Assembly: GCA_045648605.1 (NCBI GenBank)
Contig: JAZROG010000130.1
Location: 1 to 12,952 of the forward strand
Length of the DNA: 12,952 nt
Source of the DNA: SIG710 sp045648605
GTDB taxonomy: Bacteria > Bacillota > Clostridia > Oscillospirales > CAG-272
Reading direction: 5' to 3'
The notes below the pieces were generated by a model. The model ran no database searches. It was not told the origin of the DNA and saw nothing but the letters and a program-made list of their open reading frames with translations. Positions 5,575-12,825 of this stretch are shown here, in pieces. The position numbers and the translations under genes are program-made. Numbering within the stretch: position 1 is the first letter of the stretch; each line of letters opens with the position of its first letter.

Positions 5575-7098
5575 ATGAAAAGAGCTCTTACACTTTTGCT
5601 CGCACTTTTAATGCTTCTTTCTGTATTCGCACTTGCTTCTTGCGGCGATACGACTGCAAACGGTGATGAATACGTTGAAGATGACACACTCAGTTCTCGC
5701 GAGATCGAGGAAAGTAAGTACATCGCTACATACGAACCCCGTCTTACAGCCGAAAGTTATATTCCCGGCGCTGCAGAGGACGTAACTTACGACGGATATG
5801 ACTTTACATTCCTCAATTCCGCCGCAGTCTTTTATATGTACGTCTACCTCGACCCTGATATGACAGGTGACGTTCTTGATGATACCTGCTTTGAGAGAAA
5901 CCTCATGGCAGAAGAAAAGTTCGACATCACCATCAGCGAGGAAACACAGCCTTATGAGGATCTCGCTTCTTATGCAAAGACACTTATCTATTCAGACGAG
6001 GACGTATATGACGCAATGTACATTCCTGCTGCTCAGCTTACGCCCCTTATTTCCGAAAATCTCTTCTATGACCTTCTTGAGATCGATGAGCTCCACACTG
6101 AGAAAATCTGGTGGGACCAGCCCCTTATCACAAGAAATACCATTGATAACAGACTTTTCTATGCAACAAGTGACCTTAACCTTATGGCGTTCGAGGGCAT
6201 TTGGTGTATGTACTTCAATGAGGAGATGATGACAGCGCTTGGTCTTGATGCTCCCTTCCAGACCGCACTTGACGGCAAGTGGACTATCGATGAGCTTAAG
6301 AAGTACTGCGCAGTTGCGGCAAACCTCAACGGCGATGCTTCCTTCGTATTCGATGTAAACGGTAATGCAACATACGGTATGGTTAACTTTGGTAACTCTC
6401 AGTACATGGCATACGGTATGGGAGCAGAGTACACAAAACGTGACGATAACGGCAGATACCACTTTACAGCAGATACGGATACAAAGTTCACACAGGTTTG
6501 GGAAACTCTTATCAACTTCTACGGTCCCGATGACGGTCTCTACGTTCTCGGTACATCTGTCGACCTTGATCCCGACGGATATTACGGTATATTTATGGCA
6601 AATCGTGCCCTCTTCCTCCATGCGGAGCTTAAGGGCGCAACGATGCTTCGTGAATGGGAGGGCAATTTCGGTCTGCTTCCTCAGCCCAAGTTCGATGCCG
6701 CGCAGGAAAACTACAACTCCAATATCTTCTCCAGCTGTCTCTCCTTCTGTATTCCTAACACAAATACAAACCTTGAGAGAACAGGTACAATCATCGACTA
6801 CCTTACATATGAGTCCTATGTAGAGCTTATGCCCAGATACTATGATATCCATGTATCTCTGAAGGCTCTCGGCAAGCAGGAATCTATTGATGTCCTTGCA
6901 CTCGTTCGTGGTACTCGTGGTTGTGAGGTTGCAGTTCCCTTCGGTTGGGCATCTGACCTTGGTGCACAGCTTGCAGTGCTTGCTAATAACAACGAAATGG
7001 CTATCGCTTCTACAATCGAAACATATAAGGAGCAGATCACAGCTAATATCAATAAGACATACGAAGAGTATCCTACTTTCAATCACGTTAGTGAATAA
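5575..7098 (+). CDS. Extracellular solute-binding lipoprotein (ABC transporter family 1-like)
   Basis: A 507-residue secreted lipoprotein resembling the large carbohydrate/oligomer-binding proteins of ABC importers. A lipoprotein signal peptide (MKRALTLLLALLMLLSVFALASC) has lipobox LASC with the lipidated cysteine at position 23. An acidic linker follows, then a long mature domain rich in aromatic residues (FYMYVYLDPD, KIWWDQPLI, IWCMYFNEEMM, WTIDELKKY), typical of sugar-binding proteins. The start at 5575 is preferred over the in-frame TTG at 5527: AGGAG at 5563-5567 precedes it, the signal peptide begins there, and the -10 box would lie inside the longer reading. It has its own promoter and terminator and no permease or ATPase neighbours. 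Codons lean to C-ending TAC, TTC, GAC and CTC, suggesting high expression. Substrate unknown. Confidence 0.85.
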   Translation: MKRALTLLLALLMLLSVFALASCGDTTANGDEYVEDDTLSSREIEESKYIATYEPRLTAESYIPGAAEDVTYDGYDFTFLNSAAVFYMYVYLDPDMTGDVLDDTCFERNLMAEEKFDITISEETQPYEDLASYAKTLIYSDEDVYDAMYIPAAQLTPLISENLFYDLLEIDELHTEKIWWDQPLITRNTIDNRLFYATSDLNLMAFEGIWCMYFNEEMMTALGLDAPFQTALDGKWTIDELKKYCAVAANLNGDASFVFDVNGNATYGMVNFGNSQYMAYGMGAEYTKRDDNGRYHFTADTDTKFTQVWETLINFYGPDDGLYVLGTSVDLDPDGYYGIFMANRALFLHAELKGATMLREWEGNFGLLPQPKFDAAQENYNSNIFSSCLSFCIPNTNTNLERTGTIIDYLTYESYVELMPRYYDIHVSLKALGKQESIDVLALVRGTRGCEVAVPFGWASDLGAQLAVLANNNEMAIASTIETYKEQITANINKTYEEYPTFNHVSE

Positions 7099-7117
7099 TT
7101 CTTAAAGTCAATATTTC

Positions 7118-7151
7118 ATCCCGACTCGGATAACCGGGTCGGGATTTTTTT
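7118..7151 (+). terminator. Rho-independent terminator of the lipoprotein gene
   Basis: A 12-base stem, ATCCCGACTCGG (7118-7129) with CCGGGTCGGGAT (7134-7145), has one G-U pair and an ATAA loop, and is followed by a run of seven T. It begins 19 bases after the stop codon. Confidence 0.93.
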
Positions 7152-7200
7152 GTGTAAAACGGGAAATGGGAAATTGGCGAGGGGGTGAAAACGTATTTTG

Positions 7201-7316
7201 GTAGGGGCGATCATCGATCGCCCGAAGAACAAACGGTTAAAATAACGACATTTTGTGCCTTTTGTGTGGCAGGCGATCAATGATCGCCCCTACGGGTCAC
7301 GTCTTCGCCGGCTCGC
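7201..7316 (-). repeat. Paired GTAGGGGCGAT palindromes with leader
   Basis: Two palindromic units face each other: 7201-7223 (GTAGGGGCGATCATCGATCG plus CCC) and 7272-7293, which is its near-perfect reverse complement (one difference, at the centre). About 48 unique bases lie between, giving a 93-base element with inverted ends. Outside the right end, after 7 bases, the leader sequence recurs inverted at 7301-7316. Each unit is itself self-complementary. There is no coding capacity, and no target-site duplication is evident. Confidence 0.8.
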
Positions 7317-7327
7317 TAATTTCCTGT

Positions 7328-7681
7328 TTATTTTTTTCTTTGCTTTTTTAGAGTTACAACTCCCGAGAAAATCAGCATTATTCCGAAAATTTTTCTGACG
7401 GTGTCGCCTCCGAGAAATTTTAAAAGCAAAGTTCCCAAAAGCGCCCCTAAAAGTCCGAAAGCTACAAGAAAAAGTACGGCAGAATAATTGATCTTTCTTT
7501 TCAGCACGTGAAAAAGCATTGCCGCTCCCGAAGAAAACAGAAAAAACAGAAGATTCAGACCCTGTGCGGTTATTTGCTCATAGTTTTCCGCAAGGGTAAG
7601 ATATATAACAAGCAGTCCGCCGCTTCCAACGCCGAGTCCGGAAAGAAGTGCAGCCGCAAATCCAAATAAAGCATCGCTCAT
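7328..7681 (-). CDS. Half-size TauE/SafE (TSUP) membrane protein, C-half type
   Basis: A 117-residue integral membrane protein with about four hydrophobic segments: 4-30, 38-58, 66-90 and 95-111. The glycine-rich opening LLSGLGVGSGGLLVIYL is the second-repeat counterpart of the TauE/SafE motif (G, G, GxGG then a hydrophobic run). Family proteins usually have both halves in one chain of about 250 residues; this protein equals the second half. It starts with an ATG overlapping the stop of the upstream half (ATGA), so the two are presumably made together and assemble. Members are proposed anion exporters or importers (sulfite, sulfoacetate and similar); substrate not inferable. It ends KKQRKK, a positive-inside tail. 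Confidence 0.83.
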   Translation of the reverse strand: MSDALFGFAAALLSGLGVGSGGLLVIYLTLAENYEQITAQGLNLLFFLFSSGAAMLFHVLKRKINYSAVLFLVAFGLLGALLGTLLLKFLGGDTVRKIFGIMLIFSGVVTLKKQRKK

Positions 7682-8067
7682 TTTATCACCATATATATGC
7701 CCGACCAGATAACAAGGAGGGCGAAAATTCTTTTAAGCCAGATGGGACTTATTTTTGAGAGAAGATAAGCGCCCGCGAGACCGCCTGCCACTGCCGGAAT
7801 AACGAAAATACTGAAATTTTCAATATGAATATCTCCTCTTATGCCGTAGATTATCGTTGAAAAAAGCGAAATGGGAAGGGTTGCGGCAATGACATTTGCA
7901 AAAATGTCCCGCCTTGCCATTTCATCCTCGGTCATTACAGCCTCAAGGGCAAAGGTCATAATAATTCCTCCGCCCGCGCCAAGAAGTCCGTTTGCAAGTC
8001 CTCCGAAAAATCCGCCCAAACCGAGAATGATTATTTTTTCAGCAGTGCCTATACGTTCCTTTATCAT
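7678..8067 (-). CDS. Half-size TauE/SafE (TSUP) membrane protein, N-half type
   Basis: A 129-residue membrane protein with a classic TauE/SafE signature near the N-terminus, GGFFGGLANGLLGAGGGIIM (18-37), followed by DIFANVIAATLPIS, typical of the second helix. About four membrane segments are present (12-40, 55-75, 84-104, 110-128). It equals the first half of a full TSUP transporter; the second half is the overlapping downstream gene. The ATG at 8067 has only a weak upstream GGATTGG on the minus strand and no clear promoter, so the start and expression level are less certain. A small inverted repeat (8080-8085 with 8090-8095) lies immediately upstream. Confidence 0.83.
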   Translation of the reverse strand: MIKERIGTAEKIIILGLGGFFGGLANGLLGAGGGIIMTFALEAVMTEDEMARRDIFANVIAATLPISLFSTIIYGIRGDIHIENFSIFVIPAVAGGLAGAYLLSKISPIWLKRIFALLVIWSGIYMVIK

Positions 8068-8103
8068 GCCAATCCAAAAGGGAATAAAAATTCCCTAATC
8101 CTC

Positions 8104-8132
8104 TTGTAATTTTTAGTAAAAAGTGATATAAT
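8104..8132 (+). promoter_or_regulatory. Sigma-A promoter of the ftsK operon
   Basis: TTGTAA (8104-8109) and TATAAT (8127-8132) are spaced by 17 bases, with a TGA extension before the -10. A second TATAAT overlaps downstream at 8134-8139. The predicted 5' leader is about 75 bases; no riboswitch-like structure was recognised in it. Confidence 0.85.
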
Positions 8133-8215
8133 ATATAATAGGTATTTGTAACTATTTTGTTCATGGGCGCGTTTTTTATACCAGAATCAAAAAAATCGAA
8201 AGGACCGCTTGATAA

Positions 8216-10870
8216 ATGAAGTCAAACGAAACAAAAAAGACTCAAAAAAAGACACCTGCTTCATCTGCGAAGAAAAAGGCAGATAACAATAAAAATTCTG
8301 TAAAGGAACCGCAGAAATTACCTGTAAAAGCAAGCTCAAAGGAGCTGATACATCAGATATTACCATATATTTTTGCAGTTGTGGCATTGTTCCTTGCCAT
8401 ATGCTTTTTGCTTGTGGATATTTTGAACAAGCCTGATTCAATGGGAGTCGTCGGAAAGTTCGTCAGTGACCTTTTGCTGGGATTTTTCGGATTCGGTGCT
8501 TTCCTTATCCCTCTTTTGCTCGTTTATCTTGCTTTCGTTTGGCGAAAGAGCATTGATGCATCTCAAACATTTTATAAAATATTTTTCTCTGTTGCGTGCG
8601 TGCTTTTGACCTCTGCGCTCATCCATGTTTGTGTGCTTAAAAGCTGTGAAAATCAGGGTATTGATATGCAGACATGGAATCCCGTAAAGCTTTGGAGAGG
8701 CGGTTGCGCTCTTGAAAGCGGCGGATTTTTAGGAGGTTTTATCGGACAGCTCTCCTTCTGGGGACTCGATTTTGCCGGCTCTCTTATAGTCATCATCGCG
8801 GTTTTACTTATAACAGTTATGTTCCTGCTCGGAATGACTCCCGATAATATCATAATATATTTTAAATACAGGGCCAGAGTCAGAGCCGAGAGAAGGGCAG
8901 AGGCTATTGCATCGGGCGAGGATCCCGTGTTTATAAATAAGCCGAAATTTACCGCCAAATCCCCCGAGGAGTTGGCAGAGAATCCCGAAAAGCCTGCGCC
9001 CCGTAAGCGTAAGCGTACCTTTGATGTTGAGATTGAGCCTGATGTGGTGGAGGATGCAACTCCCGAGGATCTGGGACTTGAATTTATGGAAAACCCCAAG
9101 GAGCCTGAGGTTATTGAGGAAAAGCCATTTGAGGATATAATAAACGGTACGGACCTTGAGGAAAAAAATGCGAAAAAGCCACTTGTCATTGATGAAAAGG
9201 AGCTTGATGACAGCCTTGACGCGCTTTTTGGCGGAGACAGCGATAAAAAAGAGACAAAGGAAGAGGATATTCCTTGGGAAAACAAACCCAAGATGGCAAG
9301 CTCTGATGAGGATTTTATAACGGTGAAAACTGCAACAGTAACCGATATAAAGCCTGAAAAGCCCGCCTTTGGCGAGCAGCTTCGAGCCGAGATCTATCCC
9401 CCTATTGCCCTTCTTGCAGAGGATAACAATTCAAAGCCTGACAATTTCACCGCAGAGCTTCGCTCAACTGCCGAAAAATTGCAGGAAACCCTCCTCAGCT
9501 TCAATGTTAAAACTAAGATCGTGGGCTATTCGAGAGGCCCGACAGTTACAAGATACGAGCTTCAGCCTGAGGCTGGAACGAGAGTTCGCAGTATTTCAAA
9601 TCTTGTGGATGATATCGCTCTCAATCTTGCGGCGGCGGGCGGCGTACGTATCGAGGCGCCTATCCCCGGCAAGAGTGCGGTGGGTATCGAGGTTCCAAAT
9701 AAGAGCCCAAGCACCGTATATCTGCGCACTATTCTGGAAAGCCCCAAATTTTCCGAGAGCAAGAGCAAGGTAACTGCTTGCCTTGGCGCGGACGTTGCGG
9801 GAAATCCCATAATTTTCGATATTTCCAAAATGCCCCACTTGCTTATCGCGGGTGCAACGGGAATGGGTAAATCGGTTTGTATCAACTGCCTTATCATAAG
9901 TCTTCTTTATAAGGCACAGCCAAGCGATGTTAAGCTGCTTCTCATCGACCCTAAGACCGTTGAATTTAAGATATATAAGGACATTCCCCATCTTATCGCA
10001 CCTATCGTAACCGAGCCGAAAAAGGCGGCGGGTGCGCTTATCAAGATGGTTGAGGAGATGGAGCGACGCTTCCAGCTTATCGAGGAGGTTGGAGTTCGCG
10101 ATATCAAGGCATATAATGAGGCAATAAAGAACGATCCCGACAGAGAGCATCTGCCCCAGATCGTCATTATCATCGACGAGCTTGCAGACCTTATGATGAC
10201 AACACCCGACGATGTTGAAAACTCCATTTGCCGTCTTGCACAAAAGGCAAGAGCAGCGGGAATGCATATCATCATCGGTACTCAGAGACCTTCCGTTGAC
10301 GTTATCACGGGTCTTATCAAGGCAAACGTGCCTTCAAGAATTGCTTGTACCGTGGCTTCACAGGTGGATTCAAGAACTATCATAGATATCGCGGGCGCGG
10401 AAAAGCTTATGGGTCGAGGCGATATGCTTTATGCTCCCGTCGGTGCGGCAAAGCCGCTCCGTGTTCAGGGTGCATTTGTCAGCGACAGCGAGGTTGAGTC
10501 TGTTTGCGATTATATCAGAACAAATACAGGTAAGGCTGAATACGATAGCAATATCGTTGAGGGAATCGAAGAGGCTGCCGCAAGGCTTGATTCGCCAAAG
10601 AAGGGCGGAGGCGGCGGTGGCGAAATGGGTGCGGACGATGGCTCAGATCCTATGCTCCGTCCCGCAATCGAGCTTGCCATAGAATGTGGAAAGATATCCA
10701 CATCTCTCATCCAGCGCCGCTTGTCACTTGGCTATGGAAGAGCTGCAAAGCTTATTGACAAGATGGAGCAGCTCGGATATGTGGGTGCGCCCGAGGGTCA
10801 AAAGCCACGCGAGGTGCTGATAACAAAGCAACAGTATATGGAAATGGTCGTGAATAACGATATTCAGTAA
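8216..10870 (+). CDS. ftsK: FtsK/SpoIIIE family DNA translocase
   Basis: Membrane-anchored hexameric ATPase that pumps chromosomal DNA through the division or sporulation septum. The 884 residues comprise a Lys-rich cytosolic start (1-43), about four membrane helices (47-68, 82-107, 120-141, 187-206), an acidic Pro/Glu-rich linker (about 225-385) and the RecA-like motor (about 390-780). The motor has Walker A GATGMGKS at 546-553 and Walker B VIIIDE at 650-655, followed by IIGTQRPSVDVITG. A glycine run (about 797-802) leads to a winged-helix gamma domain (about 810-884, ISTSLIQRRLSLGYGRAAKLID) that reads orienting DNA sequences. AAAGGA lies 11 bases before the ATG. Whether it acts as vegetative FtsK or as SpoIIIE cannot be told from sequence alone. 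First gene of the downstream operon. Confidence 0.96.
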   Translation: MKSNETKKTQKKTPASSAKKKADNNKNSVKEPQKLPVKASSKELIHQILPYIFAVVALFLAICFLLVDILNKPDSMGVVGKFVSDLLLGFFGFGAFLIPLLLVYLAFVWRKSIDASQTFYKIFFSVACVLLTSALIHVCVLKSCENQGIDMQTWNPVKLWRGGCALESGGFLGGFIGQLSFWGLDFAGSLIVIIAVLLITVMFLLGMTPDNIIIYFKYRARVRAERRAEAIASGEDPVFINKPKFTAKSPEELAENPEKPAPRKRKRTFDVEIEPDVVEDATPEDLGLEFMENPKEPEVIEEKPFEDIINGTDLEEKNAKKPLVIDEKELDDSLDALFGGDSDKKETKEEDIPWENKPKMASSDEDFITVKTATVTDIKPEKPAFGEQLRAEIYPPIALLAEDNNSKPDNFTAELRSTAEKLQETLLSFNVKTKIVGYSRGPTVTRYELQPEAGTRVRSISNLVDDIALNLAAAGGVRIEAPIPGKSAVGIEVPNKSPSTVYLRTILESPKFSESKSKVTACLGADVAGNPIIFDISKMPHLLIAGATGMGKSVCINCLIISLLYKAQPSDVKLLLIDPKTVEFKIYKDIPHLIAPIVTEPKKAAGALIKMVEEMERRFQLIEEVGVRDIKAYNEAIKNDPDREHLPQIVIIIDELADLMMTTPDDVENSICRLAQKARAAGMHIIIGTQRPSVDVITGLIKANVPSRIACTVASQVDSRTIIDIAGAEKLMGRGDMLYAPVGAAKPLRVQGAFVSDSEVESVCDYIRTNTGKAEYDSNIVEGIEEAAARLDSPKKGGGGGGEMGADDGSDPMLRPAIELAIECGKISTSLIQRRLSLGYGRAAKLIDKMEQLGYVGAPEGQKPREVLITKQQYMEMVVNNDIQ

Positions 10871-10895
10871 AAATCAGTAAAGGAAGTACCTCATA

Positions 10896-11573
10896 ATGGG
10901 AAATTTTATCGTAATAGACGGTCTTGACGGTTCGGGAAAGGGAACGCAGTCCGAGCTTCTTAAGAAAAGGCTTGAGGAGGCGGGATATAAGGTAAGGCTT
11001 TTATCCTTCCCGATGTATGAGGACGAGAGCAGTACGCTTGTCCGTATGTATCTTGGTGGAAAGCTGGGCGAGCATCCTGAGGACACAAATGCCTATGCGG
11101 CATCGTCATTTTTTGCTGCGGACAGGTATGTAAGCTACCGAACAGATTGGAAAAAGGACATAGATGACCCCGAAACCATCGTAATTGCCAATCGTTTTAC
11201 AACTGCAAATGCGGTGCATCAGCTTTCAAAAATGCCAAAGGGGGATTGGGATGCTTTCCTTTCATGGCTTTGGGATTATGAATACAGCAAGCTGGGTGTA
11301 CCTGCGCCCGATCTTGTACTCTATCTTGAAATGACTCCCGAGATTTCCATGGCTCTCGTCAGCCACCGCTCCGCGGAGACGGGACAGGTAAAGGATATCC
11401 ACGAGCTTGACCCCATGCACCTTATAAACAGCTATGAGGCGGCTATTTATTCCTCCGAGAAGCTTGGATGGGAGAGAATACGCTGCTTTGAGGGGGATAA
11501 GCCCCTCGGAATTGAGGAAATTTCCGAGATGATAAAGGAAAAGGTAGAAGAAAAATTGAATATTGAATTTTGA
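10896..11573 (+). CDS. Thymidylate kinase-like protein (variant DR motif)
   Basis: P-loop nucleoside monophosphate kinase expected to phosphorylate dTMP to dTDP in the cytosol. The 225 residues include the P-loop GLDGSGKG (9-16, then TQ), the dTMP-site FPMY (38-41), FFAADRYVSY (72-81), and a LID-like segment at about 155-168 (SHRSAETGQVKDIHE). The usual DRY/DRF sequence after the third strand is replaced by NRF (Asn99-Arg100-Phe101, in IVIANRFTTANAVHQ), so the conserved acid is missing although the arginine stays. This may mark a clostridial subfamily rather than loss of activity. AAAGGAAG (10879-10886) precedes the ATG, 25 bases after ftsK. A canonical tmk could exist elsewhere; another deoxynucleotide substrate is possible, so no symbol is given. 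Confidence 0.85.
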   Translation: MGNFIVIDGLDGSGKGTQSELLKKRLEEAGYKVRLLSFPMYEDESSTLVRMYLGGKLGEHPEDTNAYAASSFFAADRYVSYRTDWKKDIDDPETIVIANRFTTANAVHQLSKMPKGDWDAFLSWLWDYEYSKLGVPAPDLVLYLEMTPEISMALVSHRSAETGQVKDIHELDPMHLINSYEAAIYSSEKLGWERIRCFEGDKPLGIEEISEMIKEKVEEKLNIEF

Positions 11574-11586
11574 GAGGAGAGGAACA

Positions 11587-12495
11587 ATGAAAAATAGGAT
11601 AATAACTATTTTACTTTGCCTTGTAATGACAGCCTTTGTTTTTTCTTCATGCGGAGAAACAGAAAATAATTTTGCAGATACAAGCGGTGTCGCAGACACA
11701 TCAAAAAATTCTGTTGAAACAGAAAGCAACAGTGTGAGTGCTCCCGAGGGTGAGATAAATATTACCTTTGAGAGCAATTCCATTGCGGTAGATAAAGCAC
11801 ACGAGGCAGTTGAGATAAATGGCTCTACGGTCAAGATAAGGGCGGCGGGAAAATATATTTTCTCGGGCACACTTGATGATGGCGCTATTATCGTTGATGC
11901 TCCAAAGACCGACATAGTTGATCTGGTTCTTGCGGGAGTAAATATTACAAACAGCCAAAGCGCACCGATCTATATAATGAGCTGCGATAAGGCTGACATA
12001 ATTCTTGCCGATGGCAGTGAGAATTTTTTGACCGATGCCAAAAATTATAAATTTGAAAATGGCGAGGATAAGCCAAATGCTTGCCTTTACAGCTCCGAGG
12101 ATATCGACTTTGAGGGTAACGGAAGCCTTACGGTCGTTGGAAATTTCAATAACGGCATTGGCTCAAAGAACGATATTGATATCGAATCGGGTATAATTAC
12201 TGTCAGAGCCGTGAATAATGGTATAAAGGGCAATGACAGCGTCAGTATTTTCGGAGGACAGATTACAATTGAGGGTGCCGATGACGGAATCAAGTCGGAT
12301 AATGAAACAGAAGCCGAAAAGGGATTTGTAAGAATTCAGGGTGGCGAGATATTTATCACTGCCGATGATGATGCGATACAGGCCTTCTCCGCAGTTGAGG
12401 TGAATGGTGGAAGTCTTATAACAAATGCCGGCGGAAAAGCGATAAATTGCGACGGAAGTATTACTCTTGCAGAGGGTGTGCTTACGGAAAATTGA
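11587..12495 (+). CDS. Secreted lipoprotein with beta-helix carbohydrate-binding domain (DUF4353/Cthe_2159-like)
   Basis: A 302-residue lipoprotein. The signal peptide (MKNRIITILLCLVMTAFVFSSC) places the lipidated cysteine at 22, although the -3 position is Phe rather than the usual Leu. A Ser/Thr/Asn-rich linker runs to about residue 55. The rest is a ladder of short repeats such as GNGSLTVVGNFNNGIGSKNDIDIESG, INNGIKGNDSVSIFGG and GADDGIKSDN, which resemble the parallel beta-helix of the DUF4353 carbohydrate-binding family. Clustered Asp/Asn in the turns fits calcium binding. Start at 11587 is chosen for its strong GAGAGGAGAGG site and signal peptide; a TTG at 11563 would put extra charged residues ahead of the signal. 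It lies 13 bases after the kinase. No catalytic domain is visible; cell-surface glycan binding is inferred from the family. Confidence 0.82.
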   Translation: MKNRIITILLCLVMTAFVFSSCGETENNFADTSGVADTSKNSVETESNSVSAPEGEINITFESNSIAVDKAHEAVEINGSTVKIRAAGKYIFSGTLDDGAIIVDAPKTDIVDLVLAGVNITNSQSAPIYIMSCDKADIILADGSENFLTDAKNYKFENGEDKPNACLYSSEDIDFEGNGSLTVVGNFNNGIGSKNDIDIESGIITVRAVNNGIKGNDSVSIFGGQITIEGADDGIKSDNETEAEKGFVRIQGGEIFITADDDAIQAFSAVEVNGGSLITNAGGKAINCDGSITLAEGVLTEN

Positions 12496-12517
12496 TTTGT
12501 TTCAGGAGAGCTTTTAT

Positions 12518-12757
12518 ATGAAAAAGGATATTTTAGTAAAAATTTTGAGAAAAGCGGCATTTATATGGAGAGAGGCAAAAAAGCCTGTGCTTCGTATTGA
12601 TACCGAGGGTGACTTAAAGCTGCTTCCATGCAAAAAATGCGGTGATGAGACGGGAAAACCGAAGATCAGCTTCAAAATTGATCTGGAGCTTACCCTTGTT
12701 TATATCCTTCTCGCATTTGTTGCACTGCGCGCAATATTTGAATTGATATTTGATTGA
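12518..12757 (+). CDS. Small membrane protein with CxxC knuckle, hypothetical
   Basis: A 79-residue protein I do not recognise. A basic N-terminal half (MKKDILVKILRKAAFIWREAKKP) is followed by LLPCKKCGDE, with Cys38 and Cys41 forming a single CxxC that could bind metal with another subunit or be redox active. One C-terminal membrane helix (about 57-76) ends FELIFD. No signal peptide is seen, so the N-terminus is probably cytosolic. The ATG at 12518 is preferred because AGGAG at 12504-12508 lies 9 bases upstream; an in-frame ATG at 12467 would overlap the preceding gene by 29 bases. It is the last gene before a terminator and probably belongs to the ftsK operon. Confidence 0.7.
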   Translation: MKKDILVKILRKAAFIWREAKKPVLRIDTEGDLKLLPCKKCGDETGKPKISFKIDLELTLVYILLAFVALRAIFELIFD

Positions 12758-12764
12758 TCTTATG

Positions 12765-12793
12765 AAAAAGGAGCTGATTTGAAGCTCCTTTTT
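12765..12793 (+). terminator. Rho-independent terminator ending the ftsK operon
   Basis: AAAAAGGAGCT (12765-12775) pairs with AGCTCCTTTTT (12783-12793) around a seven-base loop. The T-run forms the 3' side of the stem, and it lies 7 bases after the last stop codon. Confidence 0.88.
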
Positions 12794-12825
12794 GATTTTA
12801 TATGGTTTAATATAAACAGGAATTT

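Noticed and set aside
5992..7086. Open frame of 364 codons on the minus strand
   Set aside because: It is fully antisense to the solute-binding lipoprotein, is cysteine-rich and low-complexity, and has no recognisable start signals. It is a shadow of the biased codon use.
7201..7293. CRISPR-like repeat pair
   Set aside because: Only two units in inverted orientation, each self-complementary, with no regular spacers and no cas genes.
7118..7293. Repeat palindromes as transcription terminators
   Set aside because: The hairpins at 7201-7293 lack T-runs; a clear terminator already exists at 7118-7151.
8139..8215. Riboswitch or leader peptide in the ftsK 5' leader
   Set aside because: About 75 bases with no stable multi-helix structure, no recognised aptamer motif and no terminator hairpin.
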